A stretch of 64,000 nt of DNA from Chlorobiaceae bacterium. GTDB lineage: Bacteria > Bacteroidota > Chlorobiia > Chlorobiales > Chlorobiaceae. The translations under genes were made by a program, and so were the position numbers. The stretch spans positions 1 to 64,000 of the forward strand of contig JAAXWP010000001.1 in assembly GCA_013334925.1 (NCBI GenBank). Reading direction: 5' to 3'. Every line of letters begins with the position of its first letter. Within the stretch, counting starts at the first letter, position 1. The notes beneath the pieces were generated by a model, which saw only the letters and a list, made by a program, of their open reading frames with translations, made no database searches and was not told the origin of the DNA. Shown one piece after another: positions 1-7,718 of the stretch.

Positions 1-428
1 TGGCCGCGATCCACTCCAACGTGGTCGTCAAGTGCCCGCTGACCGTGGACGGTCTCAAAGCCATCCGGCACTTTTCGCAGCACGGCATCAGGACCAACGC
101 CACGCTCGTCTTCTCGCCGAACCAGGCGCTGCTTGCCGCCAAGGCCGGGGCCGATTATGTCAGCCCGTTCGTAGGCCGTCTGGATGACATCAGCACCTCA
201 GGTATGGCGCTGGTCGAGCAGATCGTCACCATGTATGACAACTACGGTTACCTCACCGAGGTGATCGTGGCCAGTGTCCGCCACCCGGAGCACGTCGTCG
301 AAGCGTCGCTCATCGGAGCCGACATTGCCACCATCCCGTATTCGGTAATCAAACAGCTGGCCAACCACCCGCTGACCGATATCGGCCTGAAAAAGTTCAT
401 GGAAGATGCCGCTGTGATGAAACGGTAG
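1..428 (+). CDS. Fructose-6-phosphate aldolase/transaldolase family protein, 5'-truncated by the window edge
   Basis: The reading frame is open from base 3, so the gene begins before the window; about 142 C-terminal residues are present. The stretch NVVVKCPLT carries the Schiff-base lysine context of the small transaldolase (MipB/TalC/Fsa) family, normally 215-220 residues. It is followed by conserved family blocks such as [29 protein letters not shown] (quoted in part: SPFVGRLDD). These enzymes transfer dihydroxyacetone units between sugar phosphates in the non-oxidative pentose phosphate pathway. The usual isoleucine after the lysine is a cysteine here (VKCPLT). The C-terminus ends at 428 and is followed at once by simple repeats. 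Whether it acts as transaldolase or F6P aldolase cannot be told from this fragment. Confidence 0.9.
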   Translation, partial: AAIHSNVVVKCPLTVDGLKAIRHFSQHGIRTNATLVFSPNQALLAAKAGADYVSPFVGRLDDISTSGMALVEQIVTMYDNYGYLTEVIVASVRHPEHVVEASLIGADIATIPYSVIKQLANHPLTDIGLKKFMEDAAVMKR

Positions 429-435
429 GGGGGGG

Positions 436-500
436 ATGAATGATGAGTTATGAGTTATGAATGATGAGTTATGAGTTATGAATGATGAGTTCTGGGGGAT
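436..500. repeat. 21-bp tandem repeat (about 3 copies)
   Basis: The unit ATGAATGATGAGTTATGAGTT occurs at 436-456 and 457-477, with a decaying third copy from 478. Related words (gatgaatgctgagggatgag) continue to about 527. A similar repeat in inverted orientation lies at 1032-1069, so the two sets bracket the broken gene at 593-952. Confidence 0.85.
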
Positions 501-550
501 GTATGATGAATGCTGAGGGATGAGTTGTTATTTGTGAGTGATCGATTGTG

Positions 551-595
551 TGAGAGCCAGGTAGTGAATCGAATCGATTCACTACCTGGCTCTCA
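551..595. repeat. 45-bp perfect palindrome (22-bp arms, 1-nt centre)
   Basis: Bases 551-572 and 574-595 are exact reverse complements around a single A at 573. The minus-strand stop codon of the broken four-helix-bundle gene is the last triplet of the palindrome (593-595). The transcript would fold into a very stable hairpin and may act as a terminator, but no T-run follows on either strand. It could also be the remnant of a mobile inverted-repeat element. Confidence 0.9.
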
Positions 596-952
596 GTGTT
601 TCTGGGCGGATTTTACGATGCTGGTCAGAATGCGAATCCGTTGCTCCGATTCCTCAAGGAGGTTTTCAAGTTCAGATATATGGGTGATCTGTGCCCCTTT
701 CAGTAACCGTAACCAGTAATTCGCTTCCCGCGCTTCTTTACGGGCTATGGACATTTTGGCGGTAAAATCAGCTTTACTATGCCCTGCCTGAGCCTCTTCC
801 ACATTTGCGCCAATCGAAGTACCGGATTTCAACAGCTGAGTTCAAAGCACTCTGGGCGTATGGCCCTCATGTTCCAGTTGCTGACAAAATGCCACAACCA
901 TTATGGCGAAATGAAACGTTCGTTCGGTTATTTTCAGGGCATTGACTTCCAT
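593..952 (-). pseudogene. Four-helix bundle (S23/TIGR02436-like) protein gene with an internal TGA
   Basis: From an ATG at 952-950 the minus strand reads MEVNALKITE... to RVL, meets TGA at 844-842 (codon 37), and continues in the same frame through TQLLKSGTSIGANVEEAQAG to the stop at 593. Members of this four-helix bundle family have a serine followed by QLLKSGTSIGAN at that place, so one base change (TCA to TGA) explains the stop. The full frame is about 119 codons, the normal length of the family. Family members are often found as intervening sequences of 23S rRNA or alone in intergenic regions; their role is unknown. A TTG at 832-830 could restart translation of the C-terminal 79 residues. 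A sequencing error at 843 is the main alternative. Confidence 0.8.
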
Positions 953-1031
953 CACGCTCATGTGACAGGTGAATTCTGAAAATCTTTCAACGCCTCACTC
1001 CTCACATCTGATTATTCATGTCGCCGTTCTC

Positions 1032-1069
1032 ACTCATCATTCAGCACTCATCATTCAGCATTCATTCAG
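1032..1069. repeat. Short ACTCATCATTCAGC-type direct repeats
   Basis: The word actcatcattcagc occurs twice in a row and then degenerates (attcattcag). Read on the minus strand it resembles the tandem repeat at 436-500. It begins exactly at the stop codon of rlpA (1066-1068). Confidence 0.7.
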
Positions 1070-1578
1070 TGGAAAACTGACTCGACTTTGACCCGTGCGG
1101 TGCCTTTTTCGAAATAGCCCAGCTTCCTGGCGGCTTCTGCGCTGAGGTCGATGACCCGGTCATCGACAAATGGGCCGCGGTCGTTGACCCTGACAACGAT
1201 GGATTTGTTGTTTTCGAGGTTGGTGACTCTGACCAGCATGGGCAGGGGCAGATACTTGTGTGCAGCGCTTGGCTGATCGGGATCGAAGGCCTCTCCATAA
1301 GCCGTCGGCTGCCCGTTATGCTGGTCAAGCGTCTCCTGACCGTACCATGAAGCGATACCGGTCTCCTCATACGAGTAAACCTGGTCAAAGCTCATGGGCA
1401 CGTAGACTTTCCCTCTGATGATATAGGGATCGTTCTTGAGCTTTCCAAGGCGGTAGGCCTCTTCGGGTGAGAGCCCCAGGCGGCTCTTTGAAGAGATCGG
1501 GCCTCTGGATGATGTGCAGGCTCCGAGGCTCACGAGGATGAGCGCAAATGTGGCGAGAAGGAGATTTCTGATAGTCAT
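1066..1578 (-). CDS. rlpA: RlpA-like septal ring lipoprotein (putative lytic transglycosylase)
   Basis: The protein has 170 residues when started at the ATG at 1578, which places a lipoprotein signal directly at the N-terminus with lipobox SLGAC (Cys21). An upstream in-frame start at 1638 would add 20 residues that spoil the signal. The double-psi beta-barrel of RlpA follows: GIASWYGQ, then TAYGEAFDP, and near the end VRVNDRGPF with IDLS. RlpA proteins are outer-membrane lipoproteins that bind or cleave peptidoglycan lacking stem peptides, often at the division site. No SPOR domain is present, so this is the short form. The gene stands alone; simple repeats begin at its stop codon. Confidence 0.88.
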   Translation of the reverse strand: MTIRNLLLATFALILVSLGACTSSRGPISSKSRLGLSPEEAYRLGKLKNDPYIIRGKVYVPMSFDQVYSYEETGIASWYGQETLDQHNGQPTAYGEAFDPDQPSAAHKYLPLPMLVRVTNLENNKSIVVRVNDRGPFVDDRVIDLSAEAARKLGYFEKGTARVKVESVFH

Positions 1579-1791
1579 GGTGCATTCGGTGCTTCGGGAA
1601 GGAGCTTGTTCCGGAGATCCCGGTATCCCGTGTTCCACAGGGCGTAATTCAGATCACTCTGCTAACCGAAAAAATAGCCAATTCACGAAAATTTTCACGC
1701 ACTCCTCGTATATTTGCTGTTCAACCTTTCAAGAACAGGGGAGTGAGTGTGGCAGTACGCGCATCTTTCGTAACAACCGCATGCATCCGGA

Positions 1792-2586
1792 ATGACCATC
1801 GATGGTGTTGACCGCCGGAGTGACCGGCAACTGACAGGAGTGATGATCCTTCACGGCTTCACGGCGAATCTCGAAAGCGTACGTACGCTGTTCGAGCCTG
1901 TTGCGAAGACCGGTCTCAAGCTGATCACTCCATTGCTCCGGGGTCACGGAGAACAATCCCCCGAGGATCTTCGGGGAGTGACCTGGCAGGACTGGTTCAG
2001 CGATGCTGAATCCGCTCTTATGGATGCCGCAGGAAACCATGGCAAGGTGATCGTGATCGGACACAGCATGGGCGCCCTTCTGACCCTGCAGCTTGCCGCA
2101 CGTCATCCCGAGCTGGTCGACTCGATCGTTCTGGCCACGCCGGCGCTCCGTCTCGCATCGCTGCTCGCTCCGGACCGCCCGCTTAATTTTCTCGCTCCGC
2201 TGCTCAGCATGCTGATCGACCGGTGGGAGTTCGAACCCTGTTTTGCAGACCCTGAAAACGCTATCATCCCCAGGCAATACTCATGGGCACCTACCAGGAC
2301 TATTCTGTCGATGTTCGACCTCGTGCATTCGACGCGGTCGATCCTGTCCCGCGTCAGCACTCCGGTACTGATCATTCATGGCCGGAACGAACGTATCGTT
2401 CTTCCTGAAAGCGCGGACATCGTGCTGCGGGAGATTTCGACACCACAGTCAGAGAAATCGGTATTCTGGTTTGACAAAACCGATCACCAGATTTTCTGTG
2501 ACTGTGAACGTGATGCTGCCGTGAGTGCGGTCATGGACTACGTCTCGAGACGTATTGACGTGTCCACGCTCTCCATTCCGGCATAG
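1792..2586 (+). CDS. Alpha/beta hydrolase (carboxylesterase/lysophospholipase type)
   Basis: The 264-residue protein shows an alpha/beta hydrolase fold: oxyanion strand MILHGFTAN, nucleophile elbow GHSMG (Ser about residue 85), and a C-terminal DHQIF that carries the catalytic His. In the usual third-residue motif HGxxDxxV the sequence is HGRNERIV, so Glu takes the place of the Asp acid. The closest general type is the Est30/YvaK esterase and monoacylglycerol lipase group; the substrate cannot be named. There is no signal peptide, so it should be cytoplasmic. The start at 1792 has only a weak ribosome binding site (ccgga). It lies divergent from rlpA across about 210 bp. Confidence 0.8.
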   Translation: MTIDGVDRRSDRQLTGVMILHGFTANLESVRTLFEPVAKTGLKLITPLLRGHGEQSPEDLRGVTWQDWFSDAESALMDAAGNHGKVIVIGHSMGALLTLQLAARHPELVDSIVLATPALRLASLLAPDRPLNFLAPLLSMLIDRWEFEPCFADPENAIIPRQYSWAPTRTILSMFDLVHSTRSILSRVSTPVLIIHGRNERIVLPESADIVLREISTPQSEKSVFWFDKTDHQIFCDCERDAAVSAVMDYVSRRIDVSTLSIPA

Positions 2587-2649
2587 ATCCTGTTCGATTT
2601 TCTCACGATCAACAGTTGCCTTTTTTTTTCAACCATAGACCTCCATACT

Positions 2650-3279
2650 ATGAACAGACCTGCCCGGCTTCTGCCAATGCTCCTTTTTGCCCTGACGCTT
2701 TGTCTTCCATCAACAACACTCGCTCGCGAGTCATCAGCTGGTGACGATGCCCCTGCATCTTCAGAATCGTCCCGGCGGGGTGTCCATCTCGATGAGGTCG
2801 GTATCGGTTCCGGTTACGCATGGGGCCATCTGAAGCACACTGACGCTTCTTTTTCGGCGATTCCGGCGTTTGTCCGGGTGGGTTTCGACATGAACACCCT
2901 GTTCGGTATGCGTGAAAGCGGATCGACCCTGCAGTTTGCACTCGAGCCGTTCGTCAATACCGTTACCAAGCCTGACAGCGGTGTCGAGGCAGGTCTGGAT
3001 TTCTTTATCCGCTATCTCCATCCACTCTCCCCATCGGTCAAACTGGTCTCCGAGATAGGGTCGGGCCCTATGTATCTGAGTATCGATACCGAAGAGCAGG
3101 GTGACGCGGGTTTCAATTTTCTGAACCAGTTCGGTCTGGGTGCCCAGGTCGCTGTTGGCGAAAAGAGTGCTCTGACCCTGGGGTACCGTTTCCGCCATCT
3201 TTCCAATGCCGGTACCAGCCAGCCGAACAGTGGCATAAACTCCAATGCGTTCGTGATCAGTTACTCACTGCTCTATTGA
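2650..3279 (+). CDS. PagL-like acyloxyacyl hydrolase/lipid A deacylase, outer membrane barrel
   Basis: The 209 residues start with a clear signal peptide ending near STTLA-RES. The rest has alternating beta-strands ending in a terminal aromatic (SYSLLY), typical of a small outer membrane barrel. The motif YRFRHLSNAGTSQPN followed by GINS matches the PagL catalytic region, in which the His and Ser of HxSN form the esterase centre. PagL removes the 3-O-acyl chain of lipid A at the outer membrane. It sits 63 bp after the hydrolase gene and may be co-transcribed. The family call is firm; actual deacylase activity is inferred. Confidence 0.78.
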   Translation: MNRPARLLPMLLFALTLCLPSTTLARESSAGDDAPASSESSRRGVHLDEVGIGSGYAWGHLKHTDASFSAIPAFVRVGFDMNTLFGMRESGSTLQFALEPFVNTVTKPDSGVEAGLDFFIRYLHPLSPSVKLVSEIGSGPMYLSIDTEEQGDAGFNFLNQFGLGAQVAVGEKSALTLGYRFRHLSNAGTSQPNSGINSNAFVISYSLLY

Positions 3280-3406
3280 TATGATACGCCGGGCTGCAGC
3301 GTCAGCTGCGGTCCGGTATCTCTCCCGCCAGGACATCCCACTCATTCACTCCTGTTGTTATCAGGAATTTTTTTTCAAAAAAATACTCACAGAGCCGGTG
3401 ACGTAT

Positions 3407-3459
3407 TTGCATTTTTGATGATTCTTTTATAATGTATAACCATATAGTTATCCTATAAT
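3407..3459 (+). promoter_or_regulatory. Candidate promoter region for the sox operon
   Basis: TTGCAT at 3407-3412 is followed after 15 bp by a perfect TATAAT at 3428-3433, and a second TATAAT lies at 3454-3459. The spacing of the first pair is shorter than the ideal 17 bp. It is the only strongly promoter-like stretch upstream of the cluster, but it would leave a leader of more than 300 nt. Confidence 0.35.
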
Positions 3460-3559
3460 CGGTTGCCGGTAAACAGTCAGACCAAAAGTTCCTGCAGTCT
3501 GTTTCCGGAGCCGAAGACCGCAGTGCCGTTTTGTGACCACTTTCTTACAAGGAAGGGTC

Positions 3560-3637
3560 ATGACGAGCCATCTCCCAGATAATTACGACAGTGTTTCCAT
3601 CGTTCGAGGCATGACCCATGACGGGCATGCTGTCTGA
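3560..3637 (+). CDS. Possible 25-residue leader peptide upstream of soxJ
   Basis: An ATG at 3560 follows a good ribosome binding site (aaggaaggg) and opens a frame of 25 codons beginning MTSHLPDNYD and ending with TGA at 3635-3637. I recognise no family. It could be a leader peptide, a small real protein, or chance. Confidence 0.25.
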   Translation: MTSHLPDNYDSVSIVRGMTHDGHAV

Positions 3638-3773
3638 ACCCATGCGCCTGAACAATTTTGGCTGGAACAGGTACGCCCTTTTGCAGCTGACATGGTGTGG
3701 CATGTAACGTCCCTTGCCGGCAACCCTTGCCGGATGGTCACAAGATTTCAGAACAATACCGAGGAGGTCGATG

Positions 3774-5075
3774 ATGAGCAGTTCACTTTCGAGAAGAGCG
3801 TTCAACAAATTCGTCCTTTCTGCTGTTGCCGGTTCCGCATTCGGGCTCATGGGCCTGCCGTCCCGTGTAATGTCGGCAAGCCCGGCAGCCAGGCGCGTAG
3901 TGGTTATCGGTGGTGGATTCGGCGGCGCTACAGCTGCCAGACATCTGAAACTGCTGGACCCATCCATCTCGGTTGACCTGGTCGAACCAAAAGCGGTATA
4001 TCACACCTGCCCATTCAGCAACTGGGTGCTCGGCGGTCTGAAGACCATGAACGACATCGCACACGATTACAAGGTCTTGCAGCAGCGATACGGTGTGCAT
4101 GTGATTGCCGATATGGCCGTGTCGATCGATCCGGTGTCGAGGAAGGTGAGGCTGAAGGGGGGGCGGGTTCTCGCTTATGACCGGCTGATAGTCGCTCCCG
4201 GCGTCGATTTCAGATGGGACGCCATTCCCGGTTACAGCCAGAAGATCGCGGAGAGCGCAATCCCGCATGCCTACGAGGCAGGTCCTCAGACCACGCTGCT
4301 CCAGAGGCAGTTGGTCGCCATGAAAGACGGGGGTTCAGTTATCATCGTTTCGCCACCCAACCAGTTCCGCTGCCCGGCAGCCCCATATGAAAGAGCCAGC
4401 ATGATCGCCTGGTACCTCAGAGAGCACAAGCCAAAGTCGAAGGTGATCATTCTCGATGCCAAGGATGGATTCACCAAACAGGATCTCTTCATGCAGGGCT
4501 GGGACAGGAAGTATCCAGGCAGGATCGAGTGGCGCTCCGCTTCCGGCGGCGGAAAGGTTGACCGTCTGGATGCGGCTACCATGACCATCTCGACCGAATT
4601 CGGCGACGAAAAGGGGGCAGTCATCAATGTCATACCTCCCCAGAGAGCCGGAAAAATAGCTGTAGACAATGGCCTTGCAGACGCGTCCGGATGGTGTCCG
4701 GTAAATCCGCTCACCTTTGAATCGACCCTTCACGCAGGCATTCACGTCATCGGGGATGCCATACAGGGGAGTCCCATGCCCAAGTCGGGAACTGCCGCGA
4801 ACACGCAGGGTCAGGCTGTTGCAAGGGTGATAGCAGATCTGTTCAACGGCCGTTCCTCACCTGCACAACGCCTTGAAAGTCTCTGCTACAGTCTCATCGC
4901 GCCTGGCTACGCCGTATCTGTCAGGGGAACCTACCAGTTGACACCCCTGGGGTTTGCGGAGAACCGCGGGGATATCTCCATGACCTCAATGGAGGCAAGT
5001 CCAGAACAGCTCGCCGCTGAGGCGAACCTGGCATTGAGCTGGTACCGGCAGATCAGCGAAGATGTATGGGGATGA
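3774..5075 (+). CDS. soxJ: SoxJ (SoxF/FccB-type sulfide dehydrogenase flavoprotein)
   Basis: The 433-residue protein belongs to the flavocytochrome c flavoprotein family. A twin-arginine signal (SRRAFNK, residues 6-12) leads into the FAD-binding GGGFGG (46-51). Family cysteines are visible in YHTCPFSN, in FRCPAAPYERA and in GWCPVNP; the last two correspond to the redox disulfide pair next to the flavin in FccB. Its neighbours identify it as the soxJ (also called soxF) gene that opens the green sulfur bacterial sox cluster. It probably passes electrons from a reduced sulfur or thiol intermediate to a cytochrome. The start at 3774 has gaggagg six bases upstream; the adjacent ATG at 3771 is too close to it. 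A frame starting at 3714 lacks any ribosome binding site. Confidence 0.9.
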   Translation: MSSSLSRRAFNKFVLSAVAGSAFGLMGLPSRVMSASPAARRVVVIGGGFGGATAARHLKLLDPSISVDLVEPKAVYHTCPFSNWVLGGLKTMNDIAHDYKVLQQRYGVHVIADMAVSIDPVSRKVRLKGGRVLAYDRLIVAPGVDFRWDAIPGYSQKIAESAIPHAYEAGPQTTLLQRQLVAMKDGGSVIIVSPPNQFRCPAAPYERASMIAWYLREHKPKSKVIILDAKDGFTKQDLFMQGWDRKYPGRIEWRSASGGGKVDRLDAATMTISTEFGDEKGAVINVIPPQRAGKIAVDNGLADASGWCPVNPLTFESTLHAGIHVIGDAIQGSPMPKSGTAANTQGQAVARVIADLFNGRSSPAQRLESLCYSLIAPGYAVSVRGTYQLTPLGFAENRGDISMTSMEASPEQLAAEANLALSWYRQISEDVWG

Positions 5076-5204
5076 CACGCCACCTTGACGCTTGAGGCGC
5101 GTACAGGTAAGGCAGGAAGCGCCGGCTGGCTCCTTGGCCGGCCCATCCCCGATTTTTGCCTCGTCAAGAGGCCTCTAACAACAACACCTAAACAGGGATT
5201 GAAC

Positions 5205-5558
5205 ATGAAGCGTTCTGGTTTGTGTGCGGTTGCAGGTTTGCTCCTGTTGCCTTCCATCGGCCTTGCCGATCTCCAGGGAGGTGATCCGAATCTGGCCAAG
5301 GGCAAGGCGATCGCTTTCGACATGAACAAAGGGAACTGCCTTGCCTGCCACATGATGGCCGGTGGAGACGATCCGGGCAATTTCGGTCCGCCGCTGATAC
5401 AGATGAAGGATCGTTACCCAGACAAGACCGTGCTGCGCAAGCAGATCTGGGATGCCACGGAAAAGAACCCGAGCAGTGTCATGCCTCCGTTCGGCAAGCA
5501 TGGCATCATGAGTGAGAGCGAGATCGATCAGGTCGTCGACTACGTCTACACGCTCTGA
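5205..5558 (+). CDS. soxX: SoxX, monoheme cytochrome subunit of SoxAX
   Basis: The protein has 117 residues from the ATG at 5205; in-frame codons upstream to 5085 are not needed, because the signal peptide (MKRSGLCAVAG... to GLADL) begins here. One heme site is present, CLACH, with the likely axial methionine near the C-terminus in VMPPFGKHGIM and the typical ending IDQVVDYVYTL. SoxX pairs with SoxA to form the periplasmic cytochrome that oxidatively links thiosulfate to the SoxY cysteine. It lies 129 bp after soxJ, the widest gap within the cluster. Confidence 0.93.
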   Translation: MKRSGLCAVAGLLLLPSIGLADLQGGDPNLAKGKAIAFDMNKGNCLACHMMAGGDDPGNFGPPLIQMKDRYPDKTVLRKQIWDATEKNPSSVMPPFGKHGIMSESEIDQVVDYVYTL

Positions 5559-5633
5559 TCGCGACACCATTTTTCAATTGTGGGGCCATAGTCCGGCCCT
5601 GACTGACCAACATCCATTACCGAGGAGGTTATC

Positions 5634-6095
5634 ATGGGGATTTCCCGTCGAGATTTCTGTAAAACACTTGCCGGATCTGCAGCTTCCCTGGCTGTTCTGG
5701 CGGTAATTCCGGGCAGGGCACTGGCAAGCTGGAGCGAAAAGGCGTTCATGGCCGACAAGCTCGATGATGCTATTGCCGCAAAATATGGAGGCCTGCCGAT
5801 CGAGGACTCTTCGGCCATCGAGATCAAGGCTCCAGAGATTGCCGAGAACGGTGCCTTCGTGCCGGTAACGGTTTCGACCACCATCCCGGGAGTGACCAGC
5901 ATCAGCATTTTCGTGCCGGTCAATTTTTCCCCGCTCGTCACGTCGATCGATGTGCTGCCTCGTATGAAGCCGGATGTATCGATGCGCATCAGGATGGCCA
6001 AGACCTCGAATATGGTGGTCATCGTCAAAGCCGGCAACAAGTTGTACCGGACTGTCCGCGAAGTCAAGGTCACCATCGGCGGCTGCGGAGGATAA
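5634..6095 (+). CDS. soxY: SoxY, sulfur-carrier subunit of SoxYZ
   Basis: The 153-residue protein starts with a twin-arginine signal (SRRDFCK) cleaved near PGRALA. It ends in the diagnostic GGCGG, whose Cys151 carries the sulfur intermediates as a swinging arm. The ribosome binding site gaggagg precedes the ATG. With SoxZ it forms the heterodimer on which thiosulfate, polysulfane and sulfone intermediates are processed. SoxZ has no export signal, so the pair is presumably exported together through Tat on the SoxY signal. The sequence is close to the usual family length and has no oddities. Confidence 0.96.
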   Translation: MGISRRDFCKTLAGSAASLAVLAVIPGRALASWSEKAFMADKLDDAIAAKYGGLPIEDSSAIEIKAPEIAENGAFVPVTVSTTIPGVTSISIFVPVNFSPLVTSIDVLPRMKPDVSMRIRMAKTSNMVVIVKAGNKLYRTVREVKVTIGGCGG

Positions 6096-6129
6096 TCTCA
6101 ACCATTCAAACCAATTCCGGAGTGAACAC

Positions 6130-6435
6130 ATGAAAATCAAAGCAGTAGTCCAGGACAATGCAATATCCGTCAAGGTACTGATCAATCATCCCATGGAGAC
6201 CGGGCGAGCCAAGGATCAGAGCGGGGCGATCATTCCTGCCCATTACATCACCGAAGTGACCGCAACCTGCAAAGGGGAAACCGTATTTCATGCGGAACTT
6301 GGCCCGGGTGTCTCCAAGGATCCTTACATCGCCTTCCAGTTCACGGGTGCAAAGGCCGGTGATGTCATCAAAATCAGCTGGATCGATAACAGGAAGGGTA
6401 CAGAAACCATGGAAAGCGCCATCACGGCGATGTAA
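6130..6435 (+). CDS. soxZ: SoxZ, partner subunit of SoxYZ
   Basis: The start at 6130 gives MKIKAVVQDN and a 101-residue immunoglobulin-like protein; longer in-frame starts read back into soxY and are rejected. Family features include VLINHPMETG and the segment HYITEVTA. There is no signal peptide, as expected for the partner carried out by SoxY. The ribosome binding site ccggag lies just upstream, and the gap to soxY is 34 bp. Confidence 0.95.
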   Translation: MKIKAVVQDNAISVKVLINHPMETGRAKDQSGAIIPAHYITEVTATCKGETVFHAELGPGVSKDPYIAFQFTGAKAGDVIKISWIDNRKGTETMESAITAM

Positions 6436-6460
6436 TCCGAAATCCAAAGGAGAGCAAGCC

Positions 6461-7318
6461 ATGTCAAGATTATCTGTGGCGCGACTGCTTCAGGCAGTGT
6501 TTCTCATCGTTCTGACGATGGTGTCGAATTCCGCTCTGGCAGTCAATTACCAGGCGCTTGTCGATGCCGATGTCAGGAAGTTCCAGGCATATATCCACAA
6601 GGAGTTTCCGGATGTCAGAACGGCAGATTTCGCCGACGGTGTCTACGCTATCGATTCCCAGGCCCGCAAGCAGTGGAAAGAGGTTGAAGAGTTCCCGCCT
6701 TACGACCTGGCTGTCGATGAAGGCAAGGCACTGTTCAACAAACCATTCGCCAACGGAAAGTCCCTGGCGGGCTGTTTCCCGAACGGTGGGGCTGTCCGTA
6801 ACAAATATCCCTATTTCGACGAGAAACGCGGTCAGGTCGTCACGCTTGAGATGGCCATCAACGACTGCCTTACTGCCAATGGAGAGAAGCCGCTCAACGG
6901 GATGAAGGGCGATCTGGCAAAAATATCTGCCTATATCGCATTCATCAGCAGAGGGCAGCCCATCCATGTCAAGGTTGAGAGCGCTGCCGCATACAAAGCC
7001 TACCTGAAAGGCAAGCAGTTCTTTTACGCAAAACGCGGACAGCTCAACATGTCCTGTGCGGGATGCCACATGGAGTATGCAGGAAGGCAGCTGCGCTCGG
7101 AGATCATCAGCCCGGCATTGGGGCACACGACTCACTTTCCCGTGTTTCGTCTGAAATGGGGTGAGATCGGAACTCTGCACCGGAGGTATGCCGGCTGTAA
7201 CGAGAACATCGGAGCGAAGCCGCTTGCCGCGCAGAGCGAAGAGTACCGCGATCTCGAGTTTTTCCAGACAGCCATGTGCAATGGCCTGAGTTTCAACGGT
7301 CCGGCATCAAGAAAATAA
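6461..7318 (+). CDS. soxA: SoxA, cytochrome subunit of SoxAX (single CxxCH form)
   Basis: The ATG at 6461 follows aaaggagag and gives 285 residues with a signal peptide ending near NSALA. Only one heme motif is present (SCAGCH); the first heme site of diheme SoxA is replaced by a cysteine pair around AGCFPNGG and INDCLTAN. A conserved cysteine in YAGCNENIG is the expected cysteine-persulfide heme ligand. SoxA with SoxX catalyses the first step of Sox thiosulfate oxidation. The monoheme arrangement agrees with other green sulfur bacteria. Confidence 0.94.
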   Translation: MSRLSVARLLQAVFLIVLTMVSNSALAVNYQALVDADVRKFQAYIHKEFPDVRTADFADGVYAIDSQARKQWKEVEEFPPYDLAVDEGKALFNKPFANGKSLAGCFPNGGAVRNKYPYFDEKRGQVVTLEMAINDCLTANGEKPLNGMKGDLAKISAYIAFISRGQPIHVKVESAAAYKAYLKGKQFFYAKRGQLNMSCAGCHMEYAGRQLRSEIISPALGHTTHFPVFRLKWGEIGTLHRRYAGCNENIGAKPLAAQSEEYRDLEFFQTAMCNGLSFNGPASRK

Positions 7319-7330
7319 GTGGGAGGAACC

Positions 7331-7639
7331 ATGAAAAGAATGATAGCACTGGTGAGCCTTCTTGGCATCATGCCGGTCAGCACGGCGCTCTCTGCCGATC
7401 AGAACCAGGGCTCCAGCCTGATCGACCAGGCGGAGGCTGCCCGGAAGGAGGCCTCCTCACTCGGGTATGAGTGGCGCGACACGGCAAAACTGATCGCATC
7501 AGCCCGGGACGCGCAAGCGAAAGGTCAGCAGGAGGAGTCAGATCGCTTTGCGAAAGAGGCGCTGCTGCAGGGCCGTGAAGCCGTTGCCCAGGCAAAATAC
7601 ATGGACAGGAACTGGCAGCAGATGATTCCGAAGCAGTGA
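7331..7639 (+). CDS. soxK: SoxK, SoxAX-binding small subunit (SAXB-like)
   Basis: The ATG at 7331 follows ggagga and encodes 102 residues with a signal peptide ending near TALSADQ; a GTG at 7319 would place the ribosome binding site inside the gene. The mature part is helical and charged, with two repeated QA/EA-rich segments. Its position between soxA and soxB and its size match the SoxK/SAXB protein of green sulfur bacteria, which binds SoxAX and raises its activity. No heme or cysteine is present. Confidence 0.85.
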   Translation: MKRMIALVSLLGIMPVSTALSADQNQGSSLIDQAEAARKEASSLGYEWRDTAKLIASARDAQAKGQQEESDRFAKEALLQGREAVAQAKYMDRNWQQMIPKQ

Positions 7640-7718
7640 ATGTCGACGGCGCAGGCATTAAAGTCTGCGCCCGGTTATCGCCTTTTTATCCATAGGGAAC
7701 CCCAAATGAGCACATCAC

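Larger units (their letters stand above)
3280..3773 (+). other. Long non-coding leader ahead of the sox cluster
   Basis: This 494-bp gap contains no full-size gene. It holds an AT-rich stretch with two TATAAT hexamers (3428-3433 and 3454-3459), a possible 25-codon frame at 3560-3637, and the strong ribosome binding site of soxJ (gaggagg, 3761-3767). Whether the leader has a regulatory structure is not evident by eye. Confidence 0.6.

Noticed and set aside
436-530. CRISPR array
   Set aside because: The units are immediate tandem copies without spacers; no cas genes are nearby.
510-719. 69-codon frame on the plus strand around the palindrome
   Set aside because: It reads through the palindrome and antisense to the four-helix bundle gene; no support.
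3545-3967. 140-codon minus-strand frame across the soxJ start and leader
   Set aside because: It overlaps the Tat signal and the FAD-binding start of soxJ and has no family motif; treated as a shadow.
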